Source of the DNA: Actinoplanes lobatus
GTDB lineage: Bacteria > Actinomycetota > Actinomycetes > Mycobacteriales > Micromonosporaceae
Direction: 5' to 3'
DNA: 64,000 nucleotides
NCBI RefSeq assembly: GCF_014205215.1
Contig: NZ_JACHNC010000001.1
Coordinates: 6,072,501-6,136,500, forward strand
Positions within the stretch are counted from its first letter, which is position 1. Each line of letters opens with the position of its first letter. The translations under genes and the position numbers were made by a program. Under the pieces are notes generated by a model. The model saw only the letters and a program-made list of their open reading frames with translations. It did not search any database and was not told where the DNA came from. Positions 1 through 9,599 of the stretch are shown here, one piece after another.

Positions 1-2
1 GG

Positions 3-224
3 GTCCGCTACGACGGGGAGGGCCGCCCGCCGGTCACCGACGGCCCGTTCGCCGAGACCAAGGACCTGATCGCCGGCTACATGATCATCGACGTGGACAG
101 CCACGAGCGGGCCGTCGAACTGGCCGGCGAGCTGTCCGCCGCCCCCGGCAAGGACGGAAAGCCGATCCACGAGTGGCTGGAACTGCGCCCCTGCTTCGCG
201 GAAATGCCGACGATCACCGAATGA
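3..224 (+). CDS. YCII/DGPF-domain protein, 5' end missing
   Basis: The last 73 codons of a small YCII-related (DGPF) protein run in from the left edge; the start lies outside the window. The diagnostic motif VTDGPFAETKD is visible near the beginning, followed by a predicted beta-alpha segment ending in WLELRP. Proteins of this family are about 110-130 residues, so roughly a third is missing. The stop codon overlaps the ATG of the next gene (ATGA), which indicates translational coupling. DGPF proteins are the typical genomic partners of ECF42 sigma factors, and the next gene is one. The biochemical role of the family is not firmly known; YciI relatives have a dimeric ferredoxin-like fold. Confidence 0.85.
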   Translation, partial: VRYDGEGRPPVTDGPFAETKDLIAGYMIIDVDSHERAVELAGELSAAPGKDGKPIHEWLELRPCFAEMPTITE

Positions 225-1360
225 CGCCGGAGGAACTGCGGAGCCTCACCCCGGGCGTGCTCGGGATCCTCGTCCGCCGCGGAGCCGACTTCGCGGCGGC
301 CGAGGACGCCGTCCAGGACGCGCTGGCCGAGGCGCTGCGGGTGTGGCCGGACGACCCGCCCCGCGACCCGAAGGGCTGGCTCGTCACGGTGGCGTGGCGG
401 CGGTTCCTCGACGCGGCCCGGTCCGAGGCGGCCCGCCGCCGCCGGGAGGAGGCCGCCGACCAGGAGCCGCCGCCCGGCCCGGCGACCTCGGTCGACGACA
501 CGCTCCAGCTCTACTTCCTGTGCGCGCATCCGTCGCTGACCCCGGCATCCGCGGTGGCGCTGACGCTGCGGGCCGTCGGTGGATTGACAACCCGGCAGAT
601 CGCCGAGGCGTACCTGGTGCCGGAGGCCACCATGGCGCAGCGGATCAGCCGGGCCAAGCGGACGGTCTCTCTCGTGCGGTTCGATCAGCCCGGTGACGTG
701 GCGACCGTGCTGCGGGTGCTCTACCTGGTGTTCAACGAGGGCTACACCGGCGACGTCGACCTGGCGGCCGAGGCGATCCGGCTCACCCGGCAGCTCGCCA
801 CCACGATCGATCACCCCGAGGTGTACGGGCTGCTCGCTCTGATGCTGCTGCACCACGCGCGGCGCGCAGCCCGTACCGGTGATGACGGTGGCCTCGTCCC
901 GCTGGCCGAGCAGGACCGCACACGCTGGGACACCACGCTGATCGCCGAAGGCGTCCTGATCCTTCAGGCGGCGCTGGCGCGCGACCGCCTTGGCGAGTTC
1001 CAGGCGCAGGCCGCGATAGCGGCCCTGCACGCCGACGCGCCCCGCGCCGAGGAGACCGACTGGGTGCAGATCGTGGAGTGGTACGACGAGCTGGCCCGTC
1101 TCACCGACAGCCCCGTGGTCCGGCTGAACCGGGCCGTCGCGGTCGGCGAGGCGGACGGCGCACGGGCGGGCCTGGCGGCCCTGTCAGACCTCGATCAAAC
1201 CCTTCCCCGGTACGCCGCGGTCGCCGCCTACCTGTACGAACGTGACGGAGACGGGAAACGGGCGGCCGAGCTGTACGCGGAGGCCGCCGCCCAGGCACCG
1301 AACCTGGCCGAACGCGACCACCTGACCCGCCAGGCCGCCCGTCTGCACCGTCAGCTGTGA
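221..1360 (+). CDS. ECF42-type RNA polymerase sigma factor with C-terminal TPR-like extension
   Basis: This 379-residue protein has an N-terminal sigma region 2 (about residues 8-75, including [19 protein letters not shown] and [13 protein letters not shown]) and a sigma region 4 HTH (about 115-165, [25 protein letters not shown]). A helical extension of roughly 200 residues follows. The long extension and the DGPF partner immediately upstream define the ECF42 group, in which the extension is required for activity and no classical anti-sigma factor is encoded nearby. I chose the ATG at 221 because it overlaps the upstream stop (ATGA); an in-frame upstream start at 173 would lie inside the DGPF gene. 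The 3' end overlaps the convergent kinase gene by 10 bases. The target promoters cannot be read from this window. Confidence 0.92.
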   Translation: MTPEELRSLTPGVLGILVRRGADFAAAEDAVQDALAEALRVWPDDPPRDPKGWLVTVAWRRFLDAARSEAARRRREEAADQEPPPGPATSVDDTLQLYFLCAHPSLTPASAVALTLRAVGGLTTRQIAEAYLVPEATMAQRISRAKRTVSLVRFDQPGDVATVLRVLYLVFNEGYTGDVDLAAEAIRLTRQLATTIDHPEVYGLLALMLLHHARRAARTGDDGGLVPLAEQDRTRWDTTLIAEGVLILQAALARDRLGEFQAQAAIAALHADAPRAEETDWVQIVEWYDELARLTDSPVVRLNRAVAVGEADGARAGLAALSDLDQTLPRYAAVAAYLYERDGDGKRAAELYAEAAAQAPNLAERDHLTRQAARLHRQL

Positions 1361-2940
1361 CGGGTCGCCGCCTCCTCGACCGGGAGCGCGGCCACGTACC
1401 GCCGCATGAAGGCGTTGAAGCCCTCGACGTCCGCCGCATCCGGCTCGGCGGTGTCCAGCCGTGCGCCGGCGAAGACGACGTCGGTCAGGAAGGCGTCCAG
1501 GCTCTGGCCGGGCGTGCGGGCGGTGCGGAAGGCGGCCAGCACCGCGATGCCCCAGGCGCCGCCCTCGGAGGCCGAGTCGCCGACCGCGACCGGGGTGTCG
1601 ATGGCGGCCGCGAGCAGCCGCTGCGCCACCCCCTCGGTCTTGAACAGGCCGCCGTGCGCGAACATCCGGTCCAGCTGCACCGACTCGGCCTTCTGGAGCA
1701 CGTCCATGCCGATGCGCAGCGTGGCCAGGGCCGAGTACAACTGGGTCCGCATGAAGGTGGCCAGATTCAGGCTGCTGCCCGGCTCCCGCAGGAACAGCGG
1801 CCGGCCCTCGTGCAGCTTCGTGATCGGCTCACCGGACAGGTAGTTGAACGCCATCAGGCCGCCGCCGTCCGGTGCGCCGTCCAGCGCGGCCTTGAACAGC
1901 GTCTCGAAGACCGCGTTGCTGTCCGCCTTCGCCCCCAGCGCGGTGGCGAACTCGGCGAACAGGCCGGCCCACGAGTTCAGCTCGCTGGCGCCGTTGTTGC
2001 AGTGCACCATCGCCACCAGGTCGCCGGCCGGGGTGGTGACCAGGTCGATCTCCGGGTGCCGGCGGCTCAGCTCGCCGTCCAGCACGATCATGGCGAAGAT
2101 GCTGGTGCCCGCGCTGATGTTGCCGGTACGGCGGGCCACCGAATTGGTGGCCACCATGCCGGTGCCGGCGTCACCCTCCGGCGGGCACATGGCGGCGCCC
2201 GGCTGGAGGCCGCCGGTCGGGTCGAGCAGCCGTGCGCCCTCCTCGGTCAGCGTGCCGGCCGCCTCGCCCGCGGGCAGCACGGCCGGCAGCAGCTCGGCCA
2301 GCTTCAGCGGCACCCGGCCGGCGGCCAGCTCGTCGAACTGGCCGAGCATGCGGGTGTCGTAGCCGCCGGTGGCGATGTCGATCGGGAACATGCCGCTGGC
2401 GTCGCCGACACCGAGTACCTGCCGGCCGGAGAGCTTCCAGTGCACGTACCCGGCGAGGGTGGTGAGGTGGGCGATCCGGCCGAGGTGCTCCTCACCGTTG
2501 AGGACCGCCTGGTAGAGGTGGGCGATGCTCCAGCGGTGCGGGATGTTGTAGCCGAACAGCTCGCTGAGCGCCTCGGACGCGTCACCGGTGTTGGTGTTGC
2601 GCCAGGTGCGGAACGGGGTGAGCAGCTCGTCGTCGCCGTCGAACGCCAGGTAGCCGTGCATCATGGCGGAGACGCCGAGAGCGCCGATCGTGCGCAGCTC
2701 GGTGCCGTGCTTGGCGCGCACGTCAAGAGCGAGCGCGGCGAAGCAGCCCTGGAGCCCCTCCCACACCGCCTCGAGGGAGTAGGTCCAGGTCCGGTCGACG
2801 AACTGGTTCTCCCAGTCGTGGCTGCCGACCGCGATCGCCGTGTGGTCCGGGCCGGTCAGCACCGCCTTGATGCGGGTCGATCCCAGCTCGATGCCCAGGG
2901 CGGTCCGCCCCTGGTCGATCGCCTCGCGCAAGTCAGCCAT
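1351..2940 (-). CDS. FGGY-family carbohydrate kinase
   Basis: This 529-residue sugar kinase belongs to the FGGY/actin-like ATPase fold. The N-terminal phosphate-1 motif is [13 protein letters not shown], and the second half contains [12 protein letters not shown] and the adenosine-motif-like [16 protein letters not shown] kinases phosphorylate pentoses, hexoses or polyols in the cytoplasm. The strict substrate cannot be read from sequence; it is more distant from classical xylulokinases, and related proteins are often found with arabinose/ribulose genes. The ATG at 2940 (MADLREA) has an AAGGA-like ribosome site about 12 bases upstream; an in-frame ATG at 2991 would add 17 non-conserved residues. 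No sugar transporter or isomerase is adjacent, so it appears to be transcribed alone. Confidence 0.85.
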   Translation of the reverse strand: MADLREAIDQGRTALGIELGSTRIKAVLTGPDHTAIAVGSHDWENQFVDRTWTYSLEAVWEGLQGCFAALALDVRAKHGTELRTIGALGVSAMMHGYLAFDGDDELLTPFRTWRNTNTGDASEALSELFGYNIPHRWSIAHLYQAVLNGEEHLGRIAHLTTLAGYVHWKLSGRQVLGVGDASGMFPIDIATGGYDTRMLGQFDELAAGRVPLKLAELLPAVLPAGEAAGTLTEEGARLLDPTGGLQPGAAMCPPEGDAGTGMVATNSVARRTGNISAGTSIFAMIVLDGELSRRHPEIDLVTTPAGDLVAMVHCNNGASELNSWAGLFAEFATALGAKADSNAVFETLFKAALDGAPDGGGLMAFNYLSGEPITKLHEGRPLFLREPGSSLNLATFMRTQLYSALATLRIGMDVLQKAESVQLDRMFAHGGLFKTEGVAQRLLAAAIDTPVAVGDSASEGGAWGIAVLAAFRTARTPGQSLDAFLTDVVFAGARLDTAEPDAADVEGFNAFMRRYVAALPVEEAATRHS

Positions 2941-3016
2941 CGTGAAAGAGTCCTTCCGTACGTGTTTCCGACCTTCGCCCGACAGGGACACTACGCCCTG
3001 ACACGTACGGCGAGAC

Positions 3017-4333
3017 CTAGCGGTCTGCCCTCGTGGTGACCGTCTTCTCCCAGATCATCCGGACCGCGGGCAGCACCTCGGAGACCGCCGGGACGGCCGG
3101 GCCGGGCTCGCGGACGCCGACCGCGAGGGCCGGGGCGGACCGCTCCAGGCTGCCGGCCATCCGGTCGATGTCGGTCATGATCGATCCGGTGAGCACCAGC
3201 ACACCGGTGTCCTCGGTCTCGGTGCGCACCTGCCGTAGCGTCCGCTGACGGGTCTCGCGCAGGTCGTTGAGCACCTGCTCCAGCTTGCCGGCGTCGGAGG
3301 CGTGCGCCTCGAACGCCTCGGAGACGGCGATCAGCACCTGGCCGAGGCGCTTCGGCACGGCCGGGGTGTGCGAGGTGGCGGCCGCGTCGAACATCGACCG
3401 GGCCACCGAGTTGAGCTGGTGCACCCCGTGCTCCAGGGCACGGACCTTCTCGTCGAGCGGGGTGACCTTGGCGATCGGGGTGGTCAGCGACCAGCGGGCC
3501 TGCTTGGTCAGCTCCTCCACGGCGGCGATCGCGTCCTCGAGGTCCTCGTCCAGTTCCCGGGAGCGGGCCAGCCACTGCTCGGCCTGTTCGCGGTCGTACC
3601 CGTCCTGGACGCCGTTGCCCAGCCGGCGCAGCAGCCGGGCGATCTCGGTCGACAGGTGGGTGGCCTTGACGCGCGCGCGCTCCAGTGGGGTCATGCCGCC
3701 GACCAGCGGCGACAGGATCACGCCGACCACGATGCCGAGGGCGGTGGCGGCGACGCGCTCCCACACGAACGCCTCGGTGACGGCGGTGCCGCCGACCAGG
3801 ATGCCGAGCGAGGTGAGCGGCACGAGCACCGAGGCGTCGCCGAGGCGCAGCACCCGGCCCACGGCCAGGCCGAGACCGGCGATCACCGCGATCGACCACG
3901 CGTTGAGGCCGAACACGTTCCACGCCGCGACCGAGAGCGCGATCCCGGCGCCCGTGCCGATCAGGCGCTGGGCACCCGCGCGCAGTGACGCGTGCGAGGT
4001 CATCTGCACCGACAGGGTCGCGATGATCGCGGCGGTGACCGGGCCGACCAGGTGCAGCATGTCGGCGGCGTTCCAGGCGATCCCGGCGGCGAGGGTGGTG
4101 ACCAGGACCTCGCGGACGGTGGCCGGCTCGACGCGCTCGTAGCAGCGGCGGGCCAGCCGGCGCAGCTCGGCGGGCAGGTGCGGTCGCATCCGGTCGAGGG
4201 CGGTGCGGCAGGCGTCCTCCACGACGGGGCGGACGGTGCGGCGCAGCAGGGTAACGACCAGTGCGCAGAGCACGAGACCGGTGACGACGAGGGTGATCGG
4301 GTCAACGTTGGCGGCGAGCGAGCTGAGCACCAT
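3017..4333 (-). CDS. FUSC/ArAE-family membrane protein (aromatic acid exporter-like)
   Basis: This 438-residue protein has a first hydrophobic helix near residues 15-32. A cluster of four to six membrane segments follows between about residues 75 and 210 ([58 protein letters not shown]). The C-terminal half is cytoplasmic and rich in coiled-coil helices. This is the half-size FUSC (fusaric acid resistance / aromatic acid exporter) layout. Family members are thought to export aromatic or other small amphiphilic compounds, but no substrate can be assigned here. It lies upstream of the FGGY kinase on the same strand with about 75 bases between them; linked function is not obvious. Confidence 0.75.
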   Translation of the reverse strand: MVLSSLAANVDPITLVVTGLVLCALVVTLLRRTVRPVVEDACRTALDRMRPHLPAELRRLARRCYERVEPATVREVLVTTLAAGIAWNAADMLHLVGPVTAAIIATLSVQMTSHASLRAGAQRLIGTGAGIALSVAAWNVFGLNAWSIAVIAGLGLAVGRVLRLGDASVLVPLTSLGILVGGTAVTEAFVWERVAATALGIVVGVILSPLVGGMTPLERARVKATHLSTEIARLLRRLGNGVQDGYDREQAEQWLARSRELDEDLEDAIAAVEELTKQARWSLTTPIAKVTPLDEKVRALEHGVHQLNSVARSMFDAAATSHTPAVPKRLGQVLIAVSEAFEAHASDAGKLEQVLNDLRETRQRTLRQVRTETEDTGVLVLTGSIMTDIDRMAGSLERSAPALAVGVREPGPAVPAVSEVLPAVRMIWEKTVTTRADR

Positions 4334-4424
4334 TCGGCTTTCTCTTCACGATCGGGTTCGTCAGAAAACCTATCGGCGCCGCTGAGAACAAATGAGGAAA
4401 ATAGGGCTAATGTGACGGCCGTCG

Positions 4425-4454
4425 CCCCGGTCCGGGTCGATGCCCGGACCGGGG
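4425..4454 (-). terminator. Strong hairpin terminator downstream of the CBM2 glycosidase
   Basis: A perfect 12-bp inverted repeat (CCCCGGTCCGGG at 4425-4436, CCCGGACCGGGG at 4443-4454) with a 6-base loop begins 8 bases after the glycosidase stop. There is no T tract, as is usual for high-GC actinobacterial terminators. Confidence 0.75.
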
Positions 4455-4462
4455 AACGGGCA

Positions 4463-6499
4463 TCACACGCTGGTGCAGACGTTCCCGTTGAGCGTGAAGA
4501 CGGTCGGCAGCACGTTCGGGCCGCTGTAGTTGCCGACGAACCCGACGCCGGTCGATCCGCCGGCGGCCAGCGTGCCGTCGCTGGTCACCCGGACCGTGCG
4601 GCCGCTGGAGGTCCAGGTGGCGTTCCAGCCGCTGCTCACGCTCTGCCAGGTGGTCGGCCAGGTGAACGTCAGCGTCCAGCCGTTGACCGCGGCGGCCGTG
4701 TTGTTGGTGATGTCGACCTGACCCACGTAGCCGTTGCCCCAGTCGTTGACGTCGCGGAACTTCACGGTGCACGCCGACGTCGCCGGGGTGCCGGTGGTGA
4801 AGGTCAGCGGCGGCGAGCCGGCCGACGCCCGCCCGGAACCGTCACGGGCCACCACGTTGACCGTGTACCGGCGGCCCGGCTCCAGGTTGTTCGCGGTCAG
4901 CGAGGTGCCGGTGGTCTCGCCCAGCAGTTCGGCGGCGCCGCCGTTCTGCCGGTACACCTCGTACTTGAGGCCGGATCCGGTCGACTGCCAGGAAATCGTC
5001 GCCGAGCGGTCGGTCACCGTCGCGGTCGGCTGGGCCGGCGCCTTCGGCGCGCCCGTCACGGTGTCGGCCGACTTCAAGGTCAAGAGCGAGATCGAGTACG
5101 GGGGAAGCGTCTGCGCCGCGGCCGTGCCCTTCGGTGCCGTGGTCACCGCGCCGGCGCCGTTGGTGTAGGTGGACACCGTCGGGGTCCCCGCCGCGGCCGT
5201 GAAGCCGTGGTAGTTCAGCGACACGGTCCGTTCGGCGTCCGGGTCCTTGTTGATCATCAGCACCGCCACGTCACCGTTCGCCCGGCGTACCGCATGGGTG
5301 CTGACCAGTGCGTCGCCGGAGCCCGCGGCGATGAACCGGTCGCCCGGCCGGGCGAAGTCGCCCACCAGCGACAGCGCGTGGTACGGCGCGAACGGCGTGT
5401 TCAGCGGCGGCTGGCAGACCGAGTTGTCGGCCGTGCAGTTCCCGCTGGACAGCAGCCCGTAGTCGCCGTAGTCGGTCTGCCCGGCCACCGTGGAGACGGT
5501 GCCGAGGCCGTTGTGGACGTTCCACCACTGGACCGTGAAGACGCCCTGGGCCAGCAGGCCGCTGTAGACGTCGGCCAGGAACAGCGCGCCCGGCTGGGTG
5601 TTGCGGCCGACCTCGACGTTGGTCTCGGTCATGCTGATCCGGATGCGGCTCGCGCTCGCGGCGGCGTACCGCTCGATCTGCTGCCGCAGCGTCCAGACGG
5701 CGTCCTGGATCTGCGCGGGTTTGGTGAGCGTCTCGGCCGGGGTGCCGCCGCCCGGGTACCAGTGCACGTCGACGAAGTCGATCACGTGGCCGGCGCGGGT
5801 GAGTACCTCCTGGTTCCAGGAGCCCTGGTCGCCGGCGCCGACGATGGCGTCCGGCCAGTTGCCCGGCATGGTCAGCACGGCGCCGATCTTGATGTCCGGG
5901 TCGACGGCCTTCATGGCCGCGGCGTACGCGATGACGTTCGCCGCGTACTCCTTGGGGCTCTTGTCGGCGTGGTCGTCGGCCTCCCAGGAGGCGCCGTAGT
6001 GGCCGTTGCCGTAGTTCTCGTTGCCGATCGTCCAGTAGGTGACGTCGTAGTTCTTCTCGACGTTCGCGTACCGGACCCACCCGGCCGCCTCCTGCGCGGT
6101 CCCGGTGCCGTAGTTCGCGATGATCATCGGCTCGGCGCCGGTGCGCTGTGCGCCGGCCATGAACGTGTCGAAATCGGTGTTGGGCGCCACGTAACCGCCG
6201 GGCGCGGTGTGGTTCTCCCAGTGGTAGATGTCGGCGTAGGAGCCGCCCGGGTACCGCAGCATCCCGACCCCGGCGTCCTTGAGCAGGTCGGCGACGGCCG
6301 GGGTGCCGAGCTGCGAGTCCCAGATGGCGTGGTTGACGCCGACGGCCTGGTCGGCGACTCCGGCGAGGCCGGCCCGGACGTCGACGTCGACGCGGGTGGT
6401 GGTGGCTGGGGCGGTGGCGTGGGCGCCGGATGGCGCGGCGGCGACGCCGGCGAGCAGGACGGTGCTCGCCAGCGCCTTCCACAACAGGGATGTGCGCAC
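4463..6499 (-). CDS. Secreted arabinofuranosidase-like glycoside hydrolase with FN3 and CBM2
   Basis: This secreted modular glycosidase has about 678 residues from a GTG start at 6499, which has a GGAG site 6 bases upstream; the more upstream ATG at 6568 would add 23 residues that break the signal peptide. Residues 1-28 form a signal peptide ending AHA. The catalytic clan-A (GH51-like) barrel spans about 30-400. The acid/base is predicted at E161 in TIGNENYG and the nucleophile at E292 in SMTETNVE. An FN3 domain (about 484-572) and a C-terminal family 2 cellulose-binding module (about 575-678, with the flanking Cys pair and conserved Trp residues) follow. The likely action is release of arabinose or related side chains from plant hemicellulose outside the cell. 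A perfect CebR-type operator lies just upstream, so it is probably induced by cello-oligosaccharides. Confidence 0.85.
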   Translation of the reverse strand: MRTSLLWKALASTVLLAGVAAAPSGAHATAPATTTRVDVDVRAGLAGVADQAVGVNHAIWDSQLGTPAVADLLKDAGVGMLRYPGGSYADIYHWENHTAPGGYVAPNTDFDTFMAGAQRTGAEPMIIANYGTGTAQEAAGWVRYANVEKNYDVTYWTIGNENYGNGHYGASWEADDHADKSPKEYAANVIAYAAAMKAVDPDIKIGAVLTMPGNWPDAIVGAGDQGSWNQEVLTRAGHVIDFVDVHWYPGGGTPAETLTKPAQIQDAVWTLRQQIERYAAASASRIRISMTETNVEVGRNTQPGALFLADVYSGLLAQGVFTVQWWNVHNGLGTVSTVAGQTDYGDYGLLSSGNCTADNSVCQPPLNTPFAPYHALSLVGDFARPGDRFIAAGSGDALVSTHAVRRANGDVAVLMINKDPDAERTVSLNYHGFTAAAGTPTVSTYTNGAGAVTTAPKGTAAAQTLPPYSISLLTLKSADTVTGAPKAPAQPTATVTDRSATISWQSTGSGLKYEVYRQNGGAAELLGETTGTSLTANNLEPGRRYTVNVVARDGSGRASAGSPPLTFTTGTPATSACTVKFRDVNDWGNGYVGQVDITNNTAAAVNGWTLTFTWPTTWQSVSSGWNATWTSSGRTVRVTSDGTLAAGGSTGVGFVGNYSGPNVLPTVFTLNGNVCTSV

Positions 6500-6524
6500 G
6501 GGGGTCTCCGGGGGAGCGAGGGGA

Positions 6525-6538
6525 TGGGAGCGCTCCCA
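6525..6538. promoter_or_regulatory. CebR-type operator (LacI family), perfect 14-bp palindrome
   Basis: The sequence TGGGAGCGCTCCCA is identical to the consensus site bound by CebR, the cellobiose/cellotriose-responsive LacI-family repressor of streptomycetes. It sits directly after the predicted -10 box of the glycosidase gene, where bound repressor would block initiation. The cebR gene itself is not in this window. Confidence 0.85.
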
Positions 6539-6568
6539 ATAGTGATCCTCTGAATAGAAACCTGTCAA
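6539..6568 (-). promoter_or_regulatory. Predicted sigma-70 promoter of the glycosidase gene
   Basis: On the minus strand a perfect TTGACA (6563-6568) is followed after 18 bases by CACTAT (6539-6544). The -35 box overlaps the stop codon of the upstream HTH gene. The CebR-type palindrome begins at the transcription start region. Confidence 0.6.
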
Positions 6569-7152
6569 TCAGCGAGGGCGGTCAGGTCCGCCGCGGTCAT
6601 CCCCACGTGCGGCGCCACCGCCTCGATCACGCGCTGGTGCGGTCGGCGGCCGCCCATCGCCGCCCGGATCGTCGCCATGGCGAGGCCGCACCGGATCCCC
6701 ATCTCCCGCTCGGTGATGCCGTGCGATCTCATCAGCGCGGTGAGCACCACGCCGAAGCGGTGCCGTTCCGGCTTCCCGGCCGGCTCACGGCCGGGCCCGA
6801 TGACCAGATCACCCACCTTCACCTCGAAACGGACCAGCCGGTCGCCGTGGATCCGGATCCGGGCGGACAGCGGCAACTCGTCCGTGCCGTCCCGGCTCAC
6901 GGCGCCGGGGACCGCCACCTCCACCGGATCCGGCACCACATCGGTCCGGGTCATGTCGACGGGATCGGCGTGGCCCGCGCCGGTCACCCGCCACGCGCGG
7001 TCCCACCAGGGCAGCTCGCCGAGGATCTCGTTCAGCAACGGCACCAGGACACCGGGGTCGACCGTCGTCCGGCTGGTGTGCGCATAGCGCGGCCAGTGCC
7101 GCAGGGCCTCGATCTCCGCCTCGCTCAGCGGACGGTCCAGAGTCGCATCCAT
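6565..7152 (-). CDS. Hypothetical protein with C-terminal helix-turn-helix
   Basis: I do not recognise this 195-residue protein as a named family. The C-terminal 55 residues (ITEREMGIRCGLAMATIRAA and onwards) look like a lambda-repressor/XRE-type HTH. The central part has short beta-like segments rich in charged residues (SARIRIHGDRLVRFEVK). It begins 17 bases after the stop of the lasso exporter gene on the same strand, so it could be the last gene of the lasso operon and act as its regulator. No strong ribosome site is visible before the ATG at 7152. Confidence 0.6.
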   Translation of the reverse strand: MDATLDRPLSEAEIEALRHWPRYAHTSRTTVDPGVLVPLLNEILGELPWWDRAWRVTGAGHADPVDMTRTDVVPDPVEVAVPGAVSRDGTDELPLSARIRIHGDRLVRFEVKVGDLVIGPGREPAGKPERHRFGVVLTALMRSHGITEREMGIRCGLAMATIRAAMGGRRPHQRVIEAVAPHVGMTAADLTALAD

Positions 7153-7169
7153 CGATGGATGATCGCAGG

Positions 7170-8924
7170 TCACCGTTCCCGGTCGGGGACCATCCACTCG
7201 GCGGCCAGCCGCCGGTAGTAGGGGCTGCTGACCAGGAGATCCGCGTGATCGCCGACCGCGACAACCCGGCCGCCGTCCAGCACGACGATCTGGTCGGCGT
7301 CCCGGACGGTCGAGAAGCGGTGCGCCGCCACCAGCAGGGCACAGTCCCGGGAGACCTGCTCGATGGCCCGGCGCAGGGCGGCCTCGTTGACCGGATCCAG
7401 GTGGGCGGTGGGTTCGTCCAGCAGGAGCAGGACCGGGCGGGCCAGCAGCGCCCGGGCCACGGCGATCCGCTGGCGCTGGCCGCCGGACAGCCGGACCCCG
7501 CGCTCGCCGAGCTGGCTGTCCAGCCCGTCGGGCAGACGCTCCACCAGATCGTCGAGGTTGGTCAGCTCGACGACCCGGGCGATCTCGGCGGGGCTCGCGC
7601 CTGGCGCGCCGTAGGTGAGGTTCTCCCGGAGGGTGCCGTGGAAGATCGGCGAGTGCTGTTCGACCAGGCCGATCCGGGCGCGGCACTCGGACCGGCGCAT
7701 CGCCCGTACGTCCGTGCCACCGAGCAGGATCTGGCCGCTCTCCGGCTCGTAGAACCGTTCGGCCAGGGCGAAGATCGTCGACTTGCCCGCGCCGGAACCG
7801 CCGACCAGCGCGATGTGGCCCCGCTCCGGCACCCGCAGCGTGAGACCGCGCAGAACCGGCTGCCCCGGGTCGTACCCGAACCAGACGTCGCGGAACTCCA
7901 GCGCCGCCGCCGACTGCCCGGACGGCCGGCGTGCAAGGGGCGCCAGCTCGTCGGTCTCGCCCGGCAGGGCCAGAATCTCGTTGACACGCTCCAGCGCGCC
8001 ACGGCTCTCCTGGATCGCGCTGATCGCCTGGAAGACCGAGCTGATCGGCACGGCCAGATAGGTGATGTACAGCAGGAACGCCACCAGATCGGCCAGCGAG
8101 CTTTCGCCGGTGGTGACACGTACGCCGCCGACCAGCAGCACCACCAGGAAGGAGCCGTCCACTGCCAGGTGGCTCGCCACCCCCACCGCGGCACTCAGCC
8201 GGGCCGTACGGACACCGTGCGCATAGGCGGTACGCGCCTGCGCCCCGATGCGTTCGGTCTCCCGCTGCTCGGCGCGGCTGGCCCGTACCGTCCGCAGCGA
8301 CGACAGCGCCCGGTCCAGGTCGCCGGCCATCTCACCGGTGGCCTGCTGACCGCCGAGCGAGGCCTGCCGCATACCGCGCATCATCGGCACCAGTGTGGAC
8401 AGGCCGGCCGCCACGAGCACCGCCACCACGAGGAACAGGAGGGGGTCGAGCCAGATCAGAACGGCCACCGCCCCGCCCAGCCCGATCACGCCGGCGACCG
8501 CGTCCGTACAGCCGTCGGCGACGAGCCGGCGCAGCGCGAAGCTGTCGGTTCCGGCCCGCGAGATCAGATCGCCGACCCGGTAGCGGTCGTGGACCGGCAT
8601 GGTGAGCCGCAGCAGGCGGTGCACCAGGTTGAGCCGGATCCCGAGAACGATCTCCTCCCCGGCCCGGGCCAGCACGAACCCGGCGACGGCCTGCACCAGC
8701 GCCTGCGCCGCGAACAGCGCCACCAGCAGCAGGACCACGACGGTGAGCGGCCGCCCGGCGCCGCTGGCCTCGACGAGATGCCGGACCAACAGCGGCTGGG
8801 CGAGGCCGAGCGCGGAACCCGTGAGGGTCAGCGCCACGGCCAGGGCGATGCGCCGGCGGTGCCCCCGGATCAGGTCGAGCAGACCCAGCCGGCCGTCGGC
8901 CGGGCGCGCCGGGTCAGCGGTCAC
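7170..8924 (-). CDS. Lasso peptide ABC exporter (permease-ATPase fusion)
   Basis: This 584-residue half-transporter has six membrane segments in residues 20-310. The ATPase domain from about 342 carries Walker A GGSGAGKST (375-383), the signature LSGGQ (about 479-483), Walker B VLLLLDEP and the switch histidine in AAHRFS. There is no N-terminal C39 peptidase domain, as expected for a lasso exporter because leader removal is done by B2. As the D protein of the cluster, it should export the threaded peptide and give self-immunity. The GTG start overlaps the B2 stop by 11 bases, so translation is coupled. Confidence 0.9.
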   Translation of the reverse strand: MTADPARPADGRLGLLDLIRGHRRRIALAVALTLTGSALGLAQPLLVRHLVEASGAGRPLTVVVLLLVALFAAQALVQAVAGFVLARAGEEIVLGIRLNLVHRLLRLTMPVHDRYRVGDLISRAGTDSFALRRLVADGCTDAVAGVIGLGGAVAVLIWLDPLLFLVVAVLVAAGLSTLVPMMRGMRQASLGGQQATGEMAGDLDRALSSLRTVRASRAEQRETERIGAQARTAYAHGVRTARLSAAVGVASHLAVDGSFLVVLLVGGVRVTTGESSLADLVAFLLYITYLAVPISSVFQAISAIQESRGALERVNEILALPGETDELAPLARRPSGQSAAALEFRDVWFGYDPGQPVLRGLTLRVPERGHIALVGGSGAGKSTIFALAERFYEPESGQILLGGTDVRAMRRSECRARIGLVEQHSPIFHGTLRENLTYGAPGASPAEIARVVELTNLDDLVERLPDGLDSQLGERGVRLSGGQRQRIAVARALLARPVLLLLDEPTAHLDPVNEAALRRAIEQVSRDCALLVAAHRFSTVRDADQIVVLDGGRVVAVGDHADLLVSSPYYRRLAAEWMVPDRER

Positions 8925-9345
8925 CGGACGCCGGAACCGTGATCAGCTTGGCCAGGTAGCCGTCGGGCATCGGCTCGTCCACCATCCGCCCGTCGGCCTC
9001 CACCCAGGCATGCGCGGTGAACGGCGGCGCCGTCCCGACCCCGACGCACCAGGCCGGCCAGTGACCGGCGAGGCGGCACAGGATCACGGTGGCCAGCGAA
9101 CGGGGCAGACATCCCTGCGGTCCCAGGCATCGCAGGCTGACCGCGAGGACCATGTCCCGGGAGGCCTTCGCCTCCGCGTACCCGGACGGCCGGGCCCCGC
9201 GGCGCAGCACCGTCAGCACCGCGCGGATGCGTTTGGGCGGCGCCATCGCCAGACCACGGGCCAGGAGTACGGCGACGCGCGCCACCGATCGCCGGCCGAC
9301 GGTGCCCGGCGGCGTGGGCCGTACCAGTGCCGCGGGCGTGGTCAC
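8914..9345 (-). CDS. Lasso peptide leader protease B2 (transglutaminase-like)
   Basis: This 143-residue protein is the B2 half of a split lasso B protein. The cysteine-protease triad is visible as Cys in GCLPRSLA, His in AHAWVE and a downstream Asp (DGRMVDEP). It cleaves the precursor between leader and core, delivering the free alpha-amine to the cyclase. The GTG start overlaps the B1 stop (GTGA), so B1 and B2 are made in equal amounts. The length is normal for the family (about 140 residues). Confidence 0.92.
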   Translation of the reverse strand: MTTPAALVRPTPPGTVGRRSVARVAVLLARGLAMAPPKRIRAVLTVLRRGARPSGYAEAKASRDMVLAVSLRCLGPQGCLPRSLATVILCRLAGHWPAWCVGVGTAPPFTAHAWVEADGRMVDEPMPDGYLAKLITVPASGDR

Positions 9346-9599
9346 GAGACCACCAGCCCGGCCGCGGTGAGTTCCGCGAGCACCGCGTCGACGTCGCGCA
9401 GCGCCCTGTCCCGGTCCACGTCGAACGCGTCGAGCAGCGTGTCGGCGGCGCGGTCGCGGTCACCGCCCCCGGTCAGGACCCGCATGATCAGGGCCGCGCT
9501 CGGGTTGAGCTGCCAGTACCGCCCGTCCCGCTGGTCCAGCAGGACGGTGCCGTACTCGGTGTCGGCCGTCGTCAGATCAGGGTGCAGCCGTGGCGACAT
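9342..9599 (-). CDS. Lasso peptide RRE protein B1 (PqqD-like)
   Basis: This 85-residue PqqD-like RiPP recognition element has three N-terminal beta strands (TTADTEYGTVLLDQRDGRYW), then QLNPSAALIMRVL and a helical winged-helix part. B1 binds the leader peptide, using its conserved YxxP...LGxF segment, and presents it to B2 and the cyclase. The ATG lies inside the end of the cyclase gene (23-base overlap), and its stop overlaps the B2 start. Confidence 0.92.
   Translation of the reverse strand: MSPRLHPDLTTADTEYGTVLLDQRDGRYWQLNPSAALIMRVLTGGGDRDRAADTLLDAFDVDRDRALRDVDAVLAELTAAGLVVS

Noticed and set aside
1357..3039. Plus-strand frame opposite the FGGY kinase
   Set aside because: Low-complexity complement of a gene with clear kinase motifs.
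3992..6553. Very long plus-strand open frame opposite the FUSC and glycosidase genes
   Set aside because: It is Gly/Arg/Val-rich, has no recognisable domains and is opposite two convincing genes. Such frames are expected by chance in DNA with strong third-position GC.
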